Notes under the pieces: generated by a model
Told to the model about the DNA's origin: nothing
Databases searched by the model: none
Seen by the model: the letters and a program-made list of their open reading frames with translations, nothing else
Program-made: the position numbers and the translations under genes
From: an uncultured Arenicella sp.
GTDB taxonomy: Bacteria; Pseudomonadota; Gammaproteobacteria; Arenicellales; Arenicellaceae
DNA length: 64,000 bases
Reading direction: 5' to 3'
Assembly (NCBI GenBank): GCA_947499305.1
Contig: CANMNN010000012.1
Span: 1 to 64,000, forward strand
Part shown: positions 1 to 7,154 of the stretch, one piece after another
Layout of the letters: each line of letters opens with the position of its first letter
Position numbering within the stretch: position 1 is the first letter of the stretch

Positions 1-1
1 A

Positions 2-727
2 AAATCGACTCTCTTGAAAGCTATTATGGGGTTGATCAAGTATTCGGGAAAGATGTCGATCTTTGATAAAGACCCGTTTCGGAATCGAACCGAGCTTCTT
101 AAAAGCATGAGCTATATTGCTGATGTTGCCTCTCTGCCAGGTTGGATGAAGGTTAAAGATCTGCTTGAGTTTGTAGCTAATACTCATCCAAAATTCGACC
201 AAGTTAAAGCCAAAGAGCTATTGAATGACACACCGATTATGCTCAATAGCCGAATCGAGACACTATCTAAAGGCATGAAAACGCGCCTGCACTTGGTCGT
301 GATTCTATCTATCAATACCGACTTTCTAGTGTTAGATGAACCTACCTTGGGGCTCGATGTATTGGTGCGACGCGATTTCCAAGATCGTTTAGTTGAAGAT
401 TATTACACGCAAAATAGATCTATTCTGATTACAACGCATCAGGTCGACGAGATCGAAAGCATTCTCACTCGTGTATTGTTCATAACCGAAGGGCGGATAA
501 CGCTTGATATTAAAACCGATGAGCTAAAGAAACGCTATACAAAGCTTGTTACTGATCAAACAGTAGTGTTTTCAGACCCTGCTATTAAGCCTATTTATCA
601 ACGCAGTTTGCCGCAATACTCGGAGCTTATTTTTCAAGATGTCGACGCAGGTAAGCTAGCCGACTATGGGCAAGTAGTCACGCCCAGTCTCGAAGACTTG
701 TTCGTTGCCATCAACAGCAAACAATAG
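2..727 (+). CDS. ABC transporter ATP-binding protein (5'-truncated by the window edge)
   Basis: ATPase subunit of an ABC-2 type transporter, expected at the cytoplasmic face of the inner membrane. The reading frame is open from base 2, and its first codons read K-S-T-L-L, the end of a Walker A motif (GKST), so the true start lies before the window and the TTG at 14 is not a start. Visible motifs are a slightly degenerate signature LSKGM (canonical LSGGQ), Walker B FLVLDEPTLGLD and an H-loop in ITTHQVDEIE. The C-terminal 80 residues are the usual variable tail. The permease gene follows after 13 bases with a clear GAGGAG ribosome site, so the two are cotranscribed. The transported substrate cannot be read from the sequence. 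The family assignment is secure and the role is generic. Confidence 0.9.
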   Translation, partial: KSTLLKAIMGLIKYSGKMSIFDKDPFRNRTELLKSMSYIADVASLPGWMKVKDLLEFVANTHPKFDQVKAKELLNDTPIMLNSRIETLSKGMKTRLHLVVILSINTDFLVLDEPTLGLDVLVRRDFQDRLVEDYYTQNRSILITTHQVDEIESILTRVLFITEGRITLDIKTDELKKRYTKLVTDQTVVFSDPAIKPIYQRSLPQYSELIFQDVDAGKLADYGQVVTPSLEDLFVAINSKQ

Positions 728-740
728 AGGAGAATAAAAA

Positions 741-1499
741 ATGAATATAATGTTAGCTCTATTAAAGCGAGAAGTTCTCGAGCATCGTAACATTTGGTTT
801 GTGCCGCTGATTTTGGTTGGCATTGCAATTTTGGTACGTTTCTCGATGTCGTTTGGCAACCTCAGTATTGACTTTGATGTGCCCTCGCAATTGCAGTTAG
901 ATGATCAAATAGACAGTGTTGTCACTGGTGTCGTTGCGCGCGCGCTAAATTGGATGAACTTCAATATTGCTCGCGTAATAATGATCGTCGCGTGCTTTTA
1001 CACCTTGTCATGTTTATACAACGAACGCCAAGATCAAAGCGTGTTATTTTGGCGTTCGCTGCCTGTGTCTGATGCTACAACGATTGCCTCAAAGCTAGCT
1101 ATTGCTTTGGTAGTCGCACCAATTATGGTAGTGCTTACTCAAACGGTCGTTGCCTTTGTGTTCTTCGGCCTAGGTGCCTTTGAGTACCTCTCAGTGTTTT
1201 TCGAAAGCTCGCTGTCGGTATTGATGAAAATGATAGTTTGGTCGCTTATTCCAACTGTTGCCTGGTGTTTATTTTGTTCAGAGATCGCCAGTAAAAATCC
1301 ATTTTTGTTAGCGTTCGTGGCTCCAGTTCTCTTTTGGATTGTTGACTCTATGTTCTTAGATGGGACTATTGGAAACATCGTACAAGTCAATCGTTGGATT
1401 AACTTTAACGACTACAGTACTACATCGTTGGCTTCTGGACTGATCATTGCAGTTGTATTCATTGTGTTAGCCACCGTAAAACGCAGCCAGCGAATATAA
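741..1499 (+). CDS. ABC-2 family transporter permease
   Basis: Integral inner-membrane partner of the ATPase just upstream. The 252 residues hold about six hydrophobic segments: one near residues 16-34, a group between 85 and 160, and others through 180-245. The loop with YNERQDQSVLFWRSLPVSD resembles the cytoplasmic loop of ABC-2 permeases of the bacitracin/Nos type, which carry a 'DRKDGSxLFWRSLPVSD'-like motif. The start is supported by GAGGAG at 727-732, eight bases before the ATG. The lipase-like gene starts 4 bases after its stop without a ribosome site of its own, suggesting translational coupling. The substrate is unknown. Confidence 0.85.
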   Translation: MNIMLALLKREVLEHRNIWFVPLILVGIAILVRFSMSFGNLSIDFDVPSQLQLDDQIDSVVTGVVARALNWMNFNIARVIMIVACFYTLSCLYNERQDQSVLFWRSLPVSDATTIASKLAIALVVAPIMVVLTQTVVAFVFFGLGAFEYLSVFFESSLSVLMKMIVWSLIPTVAWCLFCSEIASKNPFLLAFVAPVLFWIVDSMFLDGTIGNIVQVNRWINFNDYSTTSLASGLIIAVVFIVLATVKRSQRI

Positions 1500-1503
1500 C
1501 CTT

Positions 1504-2853
1504 ATGAAATGCGTTGTTTTTGTGCCGGGGATAATGGGCTCTGAGTTACGCAACTCAGCGACGGGTGACCGTGTTTGGCCTCCATCACTCATTTCTATGG
1601 TTCGCAAAAACGTTGACGTAGAAACTTTACTTGACGAGCAATTAGAAGCTACGCGCCCCATTACGTCAGTAACACCTTTTTTTCCAGTCTACCGCAGCAT
1701 ACTAAGAGACATTGAAAGCTGTGGTTACACTATTGACGGTTCAGAACGGCGATTTATTCCCTTCGCCTACGATTGGCGCAAGAGCAATGAAGTCTCAGCT
1801 CAGGCGTTATCCGATAGTTTAAGCCAGCAAGATAACTTCGAGGAAATTGTGTTGATTGGCCATTCGATGGGCGGCTTGGTTTTACGCTATGTGCTTGAAA
1901 GCGGGGCCTTCGACGGACAACCCTGGTTTAGCAAGATCACGCAACTGATCACTTTAGGCACGCCTCATTTAGGCGCCGCGGCTGCGCTAGAGCAGATCAC
2001 TGGTAAGACTTCCAATCTAGGATTGTCTGCAGATAGTGTTAAGCGATTGGTGTCTGACCCGCGTTATCCGTCGGCCTACCAATTAGTGGCCCAAAGCGGT
2101 TCTGCGATGACGTTACGTTCAGCGAATAGAGAACAGTTACCTGTCGCGATAGACCCATTTGACAATTCTATTGTGCAACGTTTCGACTTAGAACCGAGGA
2201 ACATTGAGTCAGCTCGTAGGTTTTGGTCATCGATTAATTTAGCTAACAAACCAAGCACTGTACGTTACTTTTCCTTTGTTGGTTCAGCGCATAAAACTAT
2301 CAATCGCTTTGAATGGACGGGTAGTGACCTGGTCGAACGTGAAGCGAATGATGCGGGCGACGGAACAGTGCCAATTGCAAGCTCGCTGAATAGTTTTGTG
2401 GCCCATTCGTTTTCTCAAAAGAAACACGCAACAATATTCGCCGACCGAAAATTACGCAAAGAGTTATTTAAAATGCTAGGTGCGCCTGCGCAAGTATTTC
2501 CGCATTCGCTAGCAAGCGTTGTCGCTGAACAATGGGTCGATCCCGCGATGATGGGGCTTAGTACCGATCGCGAAGACTATCAACGTAACGATGAAATGGA
2601 GATTGTGGTGTCGTTTACGCAAATGCAGACAAATCCGAAGTGCCGTTTTCAGATTGCCTTGATTGACCCAGAGTCTGAAAATGGTGACGTATTAGAAATG
2701 ATCGGCGAGCCAATTGATGTGCGCTTTAATGGCGTAGAGCTGCAAAACTTCAAGTTCAGCATGGCCCTAGATCTTGAACCTGGGATTTATGAGCTTCAGT
2801 GCGCCAATCAGGTAGATGACCCAGAACGCAGTTTTTTTGTTGTTAGCGAGTAA
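1504..2853 (+). CDS. LCAT-like alpha/beta hydrolase (lipase/acyltransferase fold)
   Basis: Resembles the lecithin:cholesterol acyltransferase family. The N-terminus VFVPGIMGSEL is the characteristic first strand and oxyanion region, GHSMGG at residues 119-124 is the nucleophile elbow (Ser121), GDGTVP at 285-290 is the conserved acid-containing loop (Asp283 or Asp286), and His308 in KKHAT is the likely catalytic base. Residues 1-320 form the hydrolase. The last 110 or so residues look like a beta-rich domain of unknown role. There is no signal peptide, so a cytoplasmic location or specialised export is implied. The gene begins 4 bases after the ABC permease and ends 6 bases before a serine protease gene. 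Substrate (phospholipid, acyl ester) is unknown. Fold and triad are confident; the biological role is not. Confidence 0.8.
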   Translation: MKCVVFVPGIMGSELRNSATGDRVWPPSLISMVRKNVDVETLLDEQLEATRPITSVTPFFPVYRSILRDIESCGYTIDGSERRFIPFAYDWRKSNEVSAQALSDSLSQQDNFEEIVLIGHSMGGLVLRYVLESGAFDGQPWFSKITQLITLGTPHLGAAAALEQITGKTSNLGLSADSVKRLVSDPRYPSAYQLVAQSGSAMTLRSANREQLPVAIDPFDNSIVQRFDLEPRNIESARRFWSSINLANKPSTVRYFSFVGSAHKTINRFEWTGSDLVEREANDAGDGTVPIASSLNSFVAHSFSQKKHATIFADRKLRKELFKMLGAPAQVFPHSLASVVAEQWVDPAMMGLSTDREDYQRNDEMEIVVSFTQMQTNPKCRFQIALIDPESENGDVLEMIGEPIDVRFNGVELQNFKFSMALDLEPGIYELQCANQVDDPERSFFVVSE

Positions 2854-2859
2854 GGGTGT

Positions 2860-4011
2860 ATGGCTAAGAAGTTAGTATCAAGTGATGCCTTAGCAGGCGA
2901 GACCTTAGCAAGCGAATTACGTGATGCATTAATTACTTGGGCGGTTCAATATGCAGTACTTGCCAATGATGCCATGCGCGAAGCATTAGGCGTAAATGGT
3001 GACGCCAGCCTCATTCCGTTTGACGCTAGCCTTGCCGACTATTTTAGAACTCGCAATATCATTAAAGTAAGCCTTGCTCGAAAAGGATCAGTATATACGG
3101 TGAGCATTGCCACACGGCTCCCAATCGCTAGAACTAAGCGTGAGCGTTTAAGCGCAGAGTTCGCTAAGCTTTATGCGTCGAAAAACATCCTCTTGGAGCT
3201 AAATGTAGAGAAGCCTTTTAAGGTTGATCAGAATATTCAAAACACGCATAGGCCTGTCTACTATCACAAGCAAAAAATTACTTGCGGCTCATCCATCGGG
3301 CTTGGTAATCAAAGAAACGCGGGCACGCTTACCGCTCTGGCTAAAGATAAAACCGGCCAACTTCTCGGCATCTCTTGTAACCATGTCACAGGCGGTTGTA
3401 ATACGGCCAGCGTTGGAACGCCGATCGTGTCCCCGGGCATACAGGATGTTAGTCCTGAAAATTTTGAAATTGTAGGCATCGGCTTACACGATTCAACTGG
3501 TCCGATGAGCCAAGGTTTACCTCAGGTGTTTGATATAAGTGAAAACTGCGACATCGCATTTTTTGAGCTCAGCGAGCTAGCTCCAGTGTGTTCACAGCAG
3601 GGGGAAGGCGAAGGTAGTTATGACACACCCAAAGAGTTCGCTGAGATCAGTGTTGATTTAAAGGTGAAAAAATGGGGACGATCGACTGGTTTAACTCATG
3701 GGGAGATCACTAAGTTAGTTGTTGAGCCAGAATCTATCGACTATAACGTTACTAGTTATTATGGCCCAAGTAGCTCACAAACCTTTAGGGGAACTGTTTA
3801 TTACCCTAGTATTTATGAAGTTGAATCACTTAGCGTTAGCCCATTTTCGGCAGGCGGCGACTCTGGTTCATTAGTTGTAAGCGATGTTGATGGCGCAGAA
3901 AAAATCGTAGGAATTCTAATCGGTGGTAACAACAGCAAAAGCTATGTGTTGCCAATCCGAGATATTCTGCGTAAGCGAGGGATTGGTTTACTAAACGGAT
4001 ACAGAGTTTAG
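2860..4011 (+). CDS. Trypsin-like serine protease (Nal1-like), putative
   Basis: A chymotrypsin-fold peptidase appears to occupy residues 140-383. The candidate triad is His175 in GISCNHVTGG, Asp231 in NCDIAFFEL and Ser335 in AGGDSGSLV. The spacing and the GDSG motif are those of S1-type proteases, and the overall look recalls the plant Nal1 and bacterial relatives. Residues 1-130 form an extra N-terminal domain with no recognised motif; there is no signal peptide, so this is probably an intracellular protease. The ATG is preceded by AAGGG at suitable distance. It directly follows the LCAT-like gene and is the last gene of the unit; 423 bases without a gene follow. The target protein is unknown. 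A regulatory or effector protease is a possible role but only an inference. Confidence 0.75.
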   Translation: MAKKLVSSDALAGETLASELRDALITWAVQYAVLANDAMREALGVNGDASLIPFDASLADYFRTRNIIKVSLARKGSVYTVSIATRLPIARTKRERLSAEFAKLYASKNILLELNVEKPFKVDQNIQNTHRPVYYHKQKITCGSSIGLGNQRNAGTLTALAKDKTGQLLGISCNHVTGGCNTASVGTPIVSPGIQDVSPENFEIVGIGLHDSTGPMSQGLPQVFDISENCDIAFFELSELAPVCSQQGEGEGSYDTPKEFAEISVDLKVKKWGRSTGLTHGEITKLVVEPESIDYNVTSYYGPSSSQTFRGTVYYPSIYEVESLSVSPFSAGGDSGSLVVSDVDGAEKIVGILIGGNNSKSYVLPIRDILRKRGIGLLNGYRV

Positions 4012-4434
4012 TTAAGTTACTTTGGGTATTTCAAATAGCCTAGGTCAAAACTCCTACATACCAATGAAACATTAATGTACCGATCATGGACATGATCAAC
4101 GGCTGCCGATTACAGATAAAGACAACATGCCTTCAAAGCTTTTTGGCACGTATACATTTTGCCTTTAACTTATGACATTGAATACACACTAATAATATCT
4201 CCCATACTTCGTGCCTAAAAATATTTTAGAGCGAATTTTTTAATGATATTAAAATCGATCAAATTGGCAGATATGATTCGCACTTCGTCCGAAAATGACT
4301 AGCAATTGTAGAGCCCGCAATAAGTTCACCGCGCTCTCGAATACTGGTAGCAATCAACTGCTTTTATTCAAAGCTACTTCTTCGTGATAAGGATATTTTT
4401 TTGTAACCTTTTGTCTCGCCATGCGTATTAATAA
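4012..4434 (+). other. Intergenic region upstream of the ECF sigma factor
   Basis: This AT-rich stretch of 423 bases has no convincing reading frame. Near its start, at 4063-4075, lies AATGAAACATTAA, which recurs at 7036-7048. Its end holds an ECF-like promoter candidate (listed separately). I see no terminator with a clear U-tract for the protease gene. Confidence 0.4.
4402..4429 (+). promoter_or_regulatory. Candidate ECF-type promoter (autoregulatory)
   Basis: TGTAACC at 4402-4408 and CGTATT at 4424-4429 are arranged like the AAC-type -35 and CGT-type -10 elements of many ECF sigma factors, with about 15 bases between. It sits directly before the sigma gene, as expected for autoregulation. 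The implied transcription start would be only a few bases before or at the ATG at 4435. Pattern match only. Confidence 0.3.
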
Positions 4435-4977
4435 ATGAACGGCAACAAAAACACACATAAAAGGCCACAAGCTTTGAAGAAACATTTGTTTCAAAATTTG
4501 ATTGAACAGCATCAGCGACGAGTCTATTCGCAGGCAATGTTTATTTTGTCTGACCAGAGCGAGGCAGAAGATGCAACACAAGAAACCTACGCGCGCTTGT
4601 GGAGCACGATGCACAAGAAAGAGTTTGATGCCGAGTCAGCCAAAGCTTGGTTGTTACATGTAGTGAGAAACATTTGTATCGATAAGTTGCGTCGTCGTCG
4701 GCCGCAATCCGAAACCGAGTTAGACGAGCTTGAGAATGACGGCTCGCATAGCAAGCCAGTTGCACAACTAATGACTAAACAGATGAGTTCTTGGTTGAAT
4801 AACGCGATTGAACGGCTCAAGGAGCCCTATCGCTCCTTGATTATATTAGCCGATTTACAGCAGCGCTCAATTAAAGAGGTTGCCAAGGCGCTTGATTTGA
4901 ATGAGAACCAAGCGAAAGTTTACATACATAGAGGTCGCAAGCAATTACGCGGTTTTCTTCAGGGTATCGAACTATGA
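4435..4977 (+). CDS. RNA polymerase sigma factor, sigma-70 family, ECF subfamily
   Basis: Alternative sigma factor of 180 residues. Region 2 (about 25-95) shows the helix FILSDQSEAEDATQETYARLW and the -10 binding segment AWLLHVVRNICIDKLRRRR. Region 4 (about 120-175) has the helix-turn-helix with LIILADLQQRSIKEVAKAL and NENQAKVYIHRGRKQLR. The ATG overlaps no upstream gene and lacks a ribosome site; the conserved part starts around residue 12, so a slightly later start is possible. The stop overlaps the next start as ATGA, a typical sigma/anti-sigma arrangement. It probably controls its own operon and envelope genes; the inducing signal is unknown. Confidence 0.9.
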   Translation: MNGNKNTHKRPQALKKHLFQNLIEQHQRRVYSQAMFILSDQSEAEDATQETYARLWSTMHKKEFDAESAKAWLLHVVRNICIDKLRRRRPQSETELDELENDGSHSKPVAQLMTKQMSSWLNNAIERLKEPYRSLIILADLQQRSIKEVAKALDLNENQAKVYIHRGRKQLRGFLQGIEL

Positions 4978-5525
4978 AAAACAGAGAAATAGATTATTTA
5001 GACCGCCTATTTGCATCGTCGTCAGACGCCACTGCCGAAGCCAAGGTAGAAGTTCCACTTTTGGAGATGCCTGATGGATTAAGCGATAAGCTCCACATGA
5101 TCGCAGAATCAGTTCCAGCTTTCACCGACTCCGTTGACCAATCTGGTGATGCTTCTATAGAGCCAAGTCTAGGAGAGCCAAGTCTAGGTAAAAAGGCAAA
5201 TGTCCTGAGCTGGTCAAACTATGTGACCCGGTCAAAGCTAAGCGGCATCGCCGCAAGTTTGTTTGTTGCAATTGTTTGCTTTCAGTTTTACCAACAACAG
5301 CAAACCTTGAAGCAACTCGAACAAGCTCAAAGTGATTTAGCAACGGCATTGCATTACTTAGGAGAGGCTAACCGTATTACTCAAGCGCAAGTTCGAGGTT
5401 CTATCAATCAGAACATTAACAAAGCAGGGGTCGTACCAGCAATGTCGATCGGCATTGATGCGGTTCGGTCTAGGACAAAGAAAGTTAAATCAGAAAATCA
5501 CACATCTAAAAAAACGCAAACGTAA
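4974..5525 (+). CDS. Anti-sigma factor-like single-pass membrane protein
   Basis: A 183-residue protein encoded with a 4-base ATGA overlap after the ECF sigma gene. The N-terminal 85 or so residues are hydrophilic and acidic (cytoplasmic, sigma-binding by analogy). One hydrophobic segment, LSGIAASLFVAIVCFQFY, lies near residues 83-100, followed by a glutamine-rich coiled-coil-like stretch and a basic tail. I do not see the zinc-binding HxxxCxxC motif of ZAS-type anti-sigmas. The role as anti-sigma rests on position, size and topology, not on sequence similarity. The coding sequence holds a perfect tandem 14-15 base duplication at 5160-5188 (E-P-S-L-G twice). Confidence 0.6.
   Translation: MKNREIDYLDRLFASSSDATAEAKVEVPLLEMPDGLSDKLHMIAESVPAFTDSVDQSGDASIEPSLGEPSLGKKANVLSWSNYVTRSKLSGIAASLFVAIVCFQFYQQQQTLKQLEQAQSDLATALHYLGEANRITQAQVRGSINQNINKAGVVPAMSIGIDAVRSRTKKVKSENHTSKKTQT
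5160..5188 (+). repeat. Tandem duplication of 15 bases in the anti-sigma-like gene
   Basis: Two adjacent copies of GAGCCAAGTCTAGG with one further base each add the residues E-P-S-L-G twice in the hydrophilic N-terminal part. The duplication is in frame and looks recent, because the copies are identical. Confidence 0.75.
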
Positions 5526-5570
5526 TCGCACACCGTACGCAAGCCATTACTTTAATTCGAAGAGGACACT

Positions 5571-6098
5571 ATGAACAATTTAAAACTATTTTTAACGCTA
5601 TGCTTTAGCACGCTGATATTATTCGCTGCAAATTTCGCCAATGCGCAAGGTCAAATTGACTTCGCCGATTTATCGGAGCACTACGGAGAACCGAAAGTTG
5701 AAATTAATTTAAGCTCGAGTCTGATGAAGCTTGTTGGCGGCTTTGCTAATAGCGAAGACCCGGAAGTAGGTAGTATTCTATCAAGCTTAGAATCAATAAA
5801 GGTTAGAGTATATAACTTGAATGGTGAGCTCGAAAAAGCAAACTCAACTGTCGATCGTGTGAGCGGCGAGCTCAAGGCTGATAATTGGGAAACACTTGTT
5901 ACCGTTAACAACAATGAAGAAAATCAAAAGGTACGAATTTTCAGTAAATCTACCAGCAATGTTATCGATGGGGTTGTGGTCATGGTGGTCTCGCCCGAGA
6001 AAGAAGCTGGCGAAGCCGTATTCATCAATATAGTCGGAGAAATCGACCCAGAGAAAATCGGCAAAGTAGCTGAGACTCTAAACGTCGATATTAACTAA
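5571..6098 (+). CDS. DUF4252-like exported protein
   Basis: A 175-residue protein with a clean signal peptide (residues 1 to about 25, hydrophobic core followed by ANAQG). The mature part resembles DUF4252: SIKVRVYNLNGE, then DNWETLVTVNNNEENQKVRIFSKS, then GVVVMVVSPEKEAGEAVFINIVG, close to the family's pattern of a 'W..L' helix, a strand of 'V.I..K', and a 'v.IvG.id...i' ending. An AGAGGA ribosome site precedes the ATG by 5 bases. It follows the sigma/anti-sigma pair by 45 bases and precedes a diverged paralogue by 3 bases. DUF4252 genes are repeatedly seen beside ECF sigma factors; their function is not established. Confidence 0.7.
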   Translation: MNNLKLFLTLCFSTLILFAANFANAQGQIDFADLSEHYGEPKVEINLSSSLMKLVGGFANSEDPEVGSILSSLESIKVRVYNLNGELEKANSTVDRVSGELKADNWETLVTVNNNEENQKVRIFSKSTSNVIDGVVVMVVSPEKEAGEAVFINIVGEIDPEKIGKVAETLNVDIN

Positions 6099-6101
6099 GC
6101 C

Positions 6102-6653
6102 ATGAAAGCACTTAAAATATGTTTGATCACCGTTGCTTCGTTATTACTAATTGTTGGAGCAGGTTATCTTTATGCCTCGAGTGGTGTTAAGTCGAAGTTA
6201 GGTTACGCAGAACTCGCTTTACCAAAGGATGAAAACATAAGACCTCTGTTAGCCGTCAACATAGGTCCTGGTGGAGTAAAACCTGCTCGCTGGCTGGCCG
6301 ATAAAGTGATGGTCAATATAGATCATACTGGTCAAGTGCCAGAGCGCTTATTAAAAAGCGTGATCAATGACATTCAAGCCGTGCAGCTGCGTGTTTACGA
6401 GGTTGCCGGTTCGCGAAATGTATTCGACGATGCAATAAGTGAATCAGTTCATTCCTTAAAGGAGAAAAACTGGCAGACCCTAGCAACTGTCCGCGAAGAG
6501 GATGTAAAGGTCGTAGTAATGCAATACTCACATGGCGAGCAACTTGCTGGTTTGTCGTTCATGGCGAGCACATCGGAGAACGCATTGTTCTTGAATTTAA
6601 TAGGGCCGTTTAATCCTGATGCCATTGCGCAGAGTGATGGCCTGCGAAACTAG
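6102..6653 (+). CDS. DUF4252-like membrane-anchored protein (paralogue of its neighbour)
   Basis: A 183-residue protein with an N-terminal hydrophobic segment (residues 5-24, ending YLYASSG) that may be an uncleaved anchor or a signal peptide. The body repeats the layout of the upstream DUF4252-like protein: VQLRVYEVAG, EKNWQTLATVREEDVKVVVMQ, LAGLSFMASTSENALFLNLIGPF. The two genes, 3 bases apart, look like an old duplication that diverged in its export signal. It is the last gene of the sigma operon; hairpins follow within 70-165 bases. Confidence 0.6.
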   Translation: MKALKICLITVASLLLIVGAGYLYASSGVKSKLGYAELALPKDENIRPLLAVNIGPGGVKPARWLADKVMVNIDHTGQVPERLLKSVINDIQAVQLRVYEVAGSRNVFDDAISESVHSLKEKNWQTLATVREEDVKVVVMQYSHGEQLAGLSFMASTSENALFLNLIGPFNPDAIAQSDGLRN

Positions 6654-6722
6654 CTGCGGAGTATAGAACGAACCACCGGGTAACTTAAATAAGGTAGGAA
6701 TAGAGGCAAACTCGAAAAGTGA

Positions 6723-6765
6723 CTCTGCAGTATTTAAGATACTCAGATTATTAGAATTTGCAGAG
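6723..6765. repeat. Inverted repeat CTCTGCA / TGCAGAG with an inner hairpin
   Basis: Seven-base arms CTCTGCA (6723-6729) and TGCAGAG (6759-6765) enclose a smaller hairpin, AGTAT / ATACT at 6729-6743. It lies 70 bases after the second DUF4252-like gene. There is no U-tract. Confidence 0.4.
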
Positions 6766-6776
6766 GCTATTTAAAG

Positions 6777-6817
6777 AATTCAACCTTAGGCGTTGATGGG
6801 GCCGCCTAGCCTGAATT
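6777..6817. terminator. Two-part hairpin downstream of the sigma operon, possible terminator
   Basis: Outer arms AATTCA (6777-6782) and TGAATT (6812-6817) and inner arms TAGGCG (6787-6792) and CGCCTA (6803-6808) are separated by short unequal bulges; the loop is 10 bases. A few U residues follow, but there is no strong run, so termination activity is uncertain. Confidence 0.35.
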
Positions 6818-7031
6818 TAGGTTTCTAGCTTATTTCTCACGAGTCCTTGCGTAGCATTTATACGTTTTCAGTAATTTGAACTCAGTTGGGCCTGGAACAG
6901 TGTTCGTAACTGAACGTCCTTAATTAACCTGTATTCTTGTTCTTGGCGGTCATAATCATACTCGAGACGGTTAGAGCGAAAACTGTTGCGCTGAGTTCTT
7001 TTCACTAATCCATCTCCGATACAGGCTTATG

Positions 7032-7050
7032 GTTTAATGAAACATTAAAC
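7032..7050. promoter_or_regulatory. Palindrome GTTTAATG-AAA-CATTAAAC
   Basis: A perfect 8-base inverted repeat with a 3-base centre, about 105 bases before the DUF4153-like gene. Its core AATGAAACATTAA also occurs at 4063-4075 upstream of the sigma factor. It looks like an operator, but the binding protein is unknown. Confidence 0.35.
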
Positions 7051-7100
7051 AAGCGCAAGATAAAGTAGCGGAGTCCGCACAAGCGCTAAGGTTAGTGAAC

Positions 7101-7115
7101 AGCGCAATTTGCGCT
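7101..7115. promoter_or_regulatory. Palindrome AGCGCAA-T-TTGCGCT
   Basis: A perfect 7-base inverted repeat with one central base, ending 39 bases before the ATG of the DUF4153-like gene. Its position between a probable promoter and the start codon suggests an operator or a leader hairpin. Confidence 0.35.
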
Positions 7116-7154
7116 CTTTAATCGACCAGTAACAATCAGGTAGGGGGCTTTGAT

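Larger units (their letters stand above)
6654..7154 (+). other. Structured intergenic region of about 500 bases
   Basis: No reading frame is supported. The left part contains nested inverted repeats (6723-6765 and 6777-6817, listed separately), and the right part contains two palindromes before the DUF4153-like gene (7032-7050 and 7101-7115). The middle holds nothing I recognise. Confidence 0.5.

Noticed and set aside
4354-4614. 86-residue minus-strand frame over the sigma gene start
   Set aside because: It overlaps the conserved region of the ECF sigma gene, and no domain or start signal is visible.
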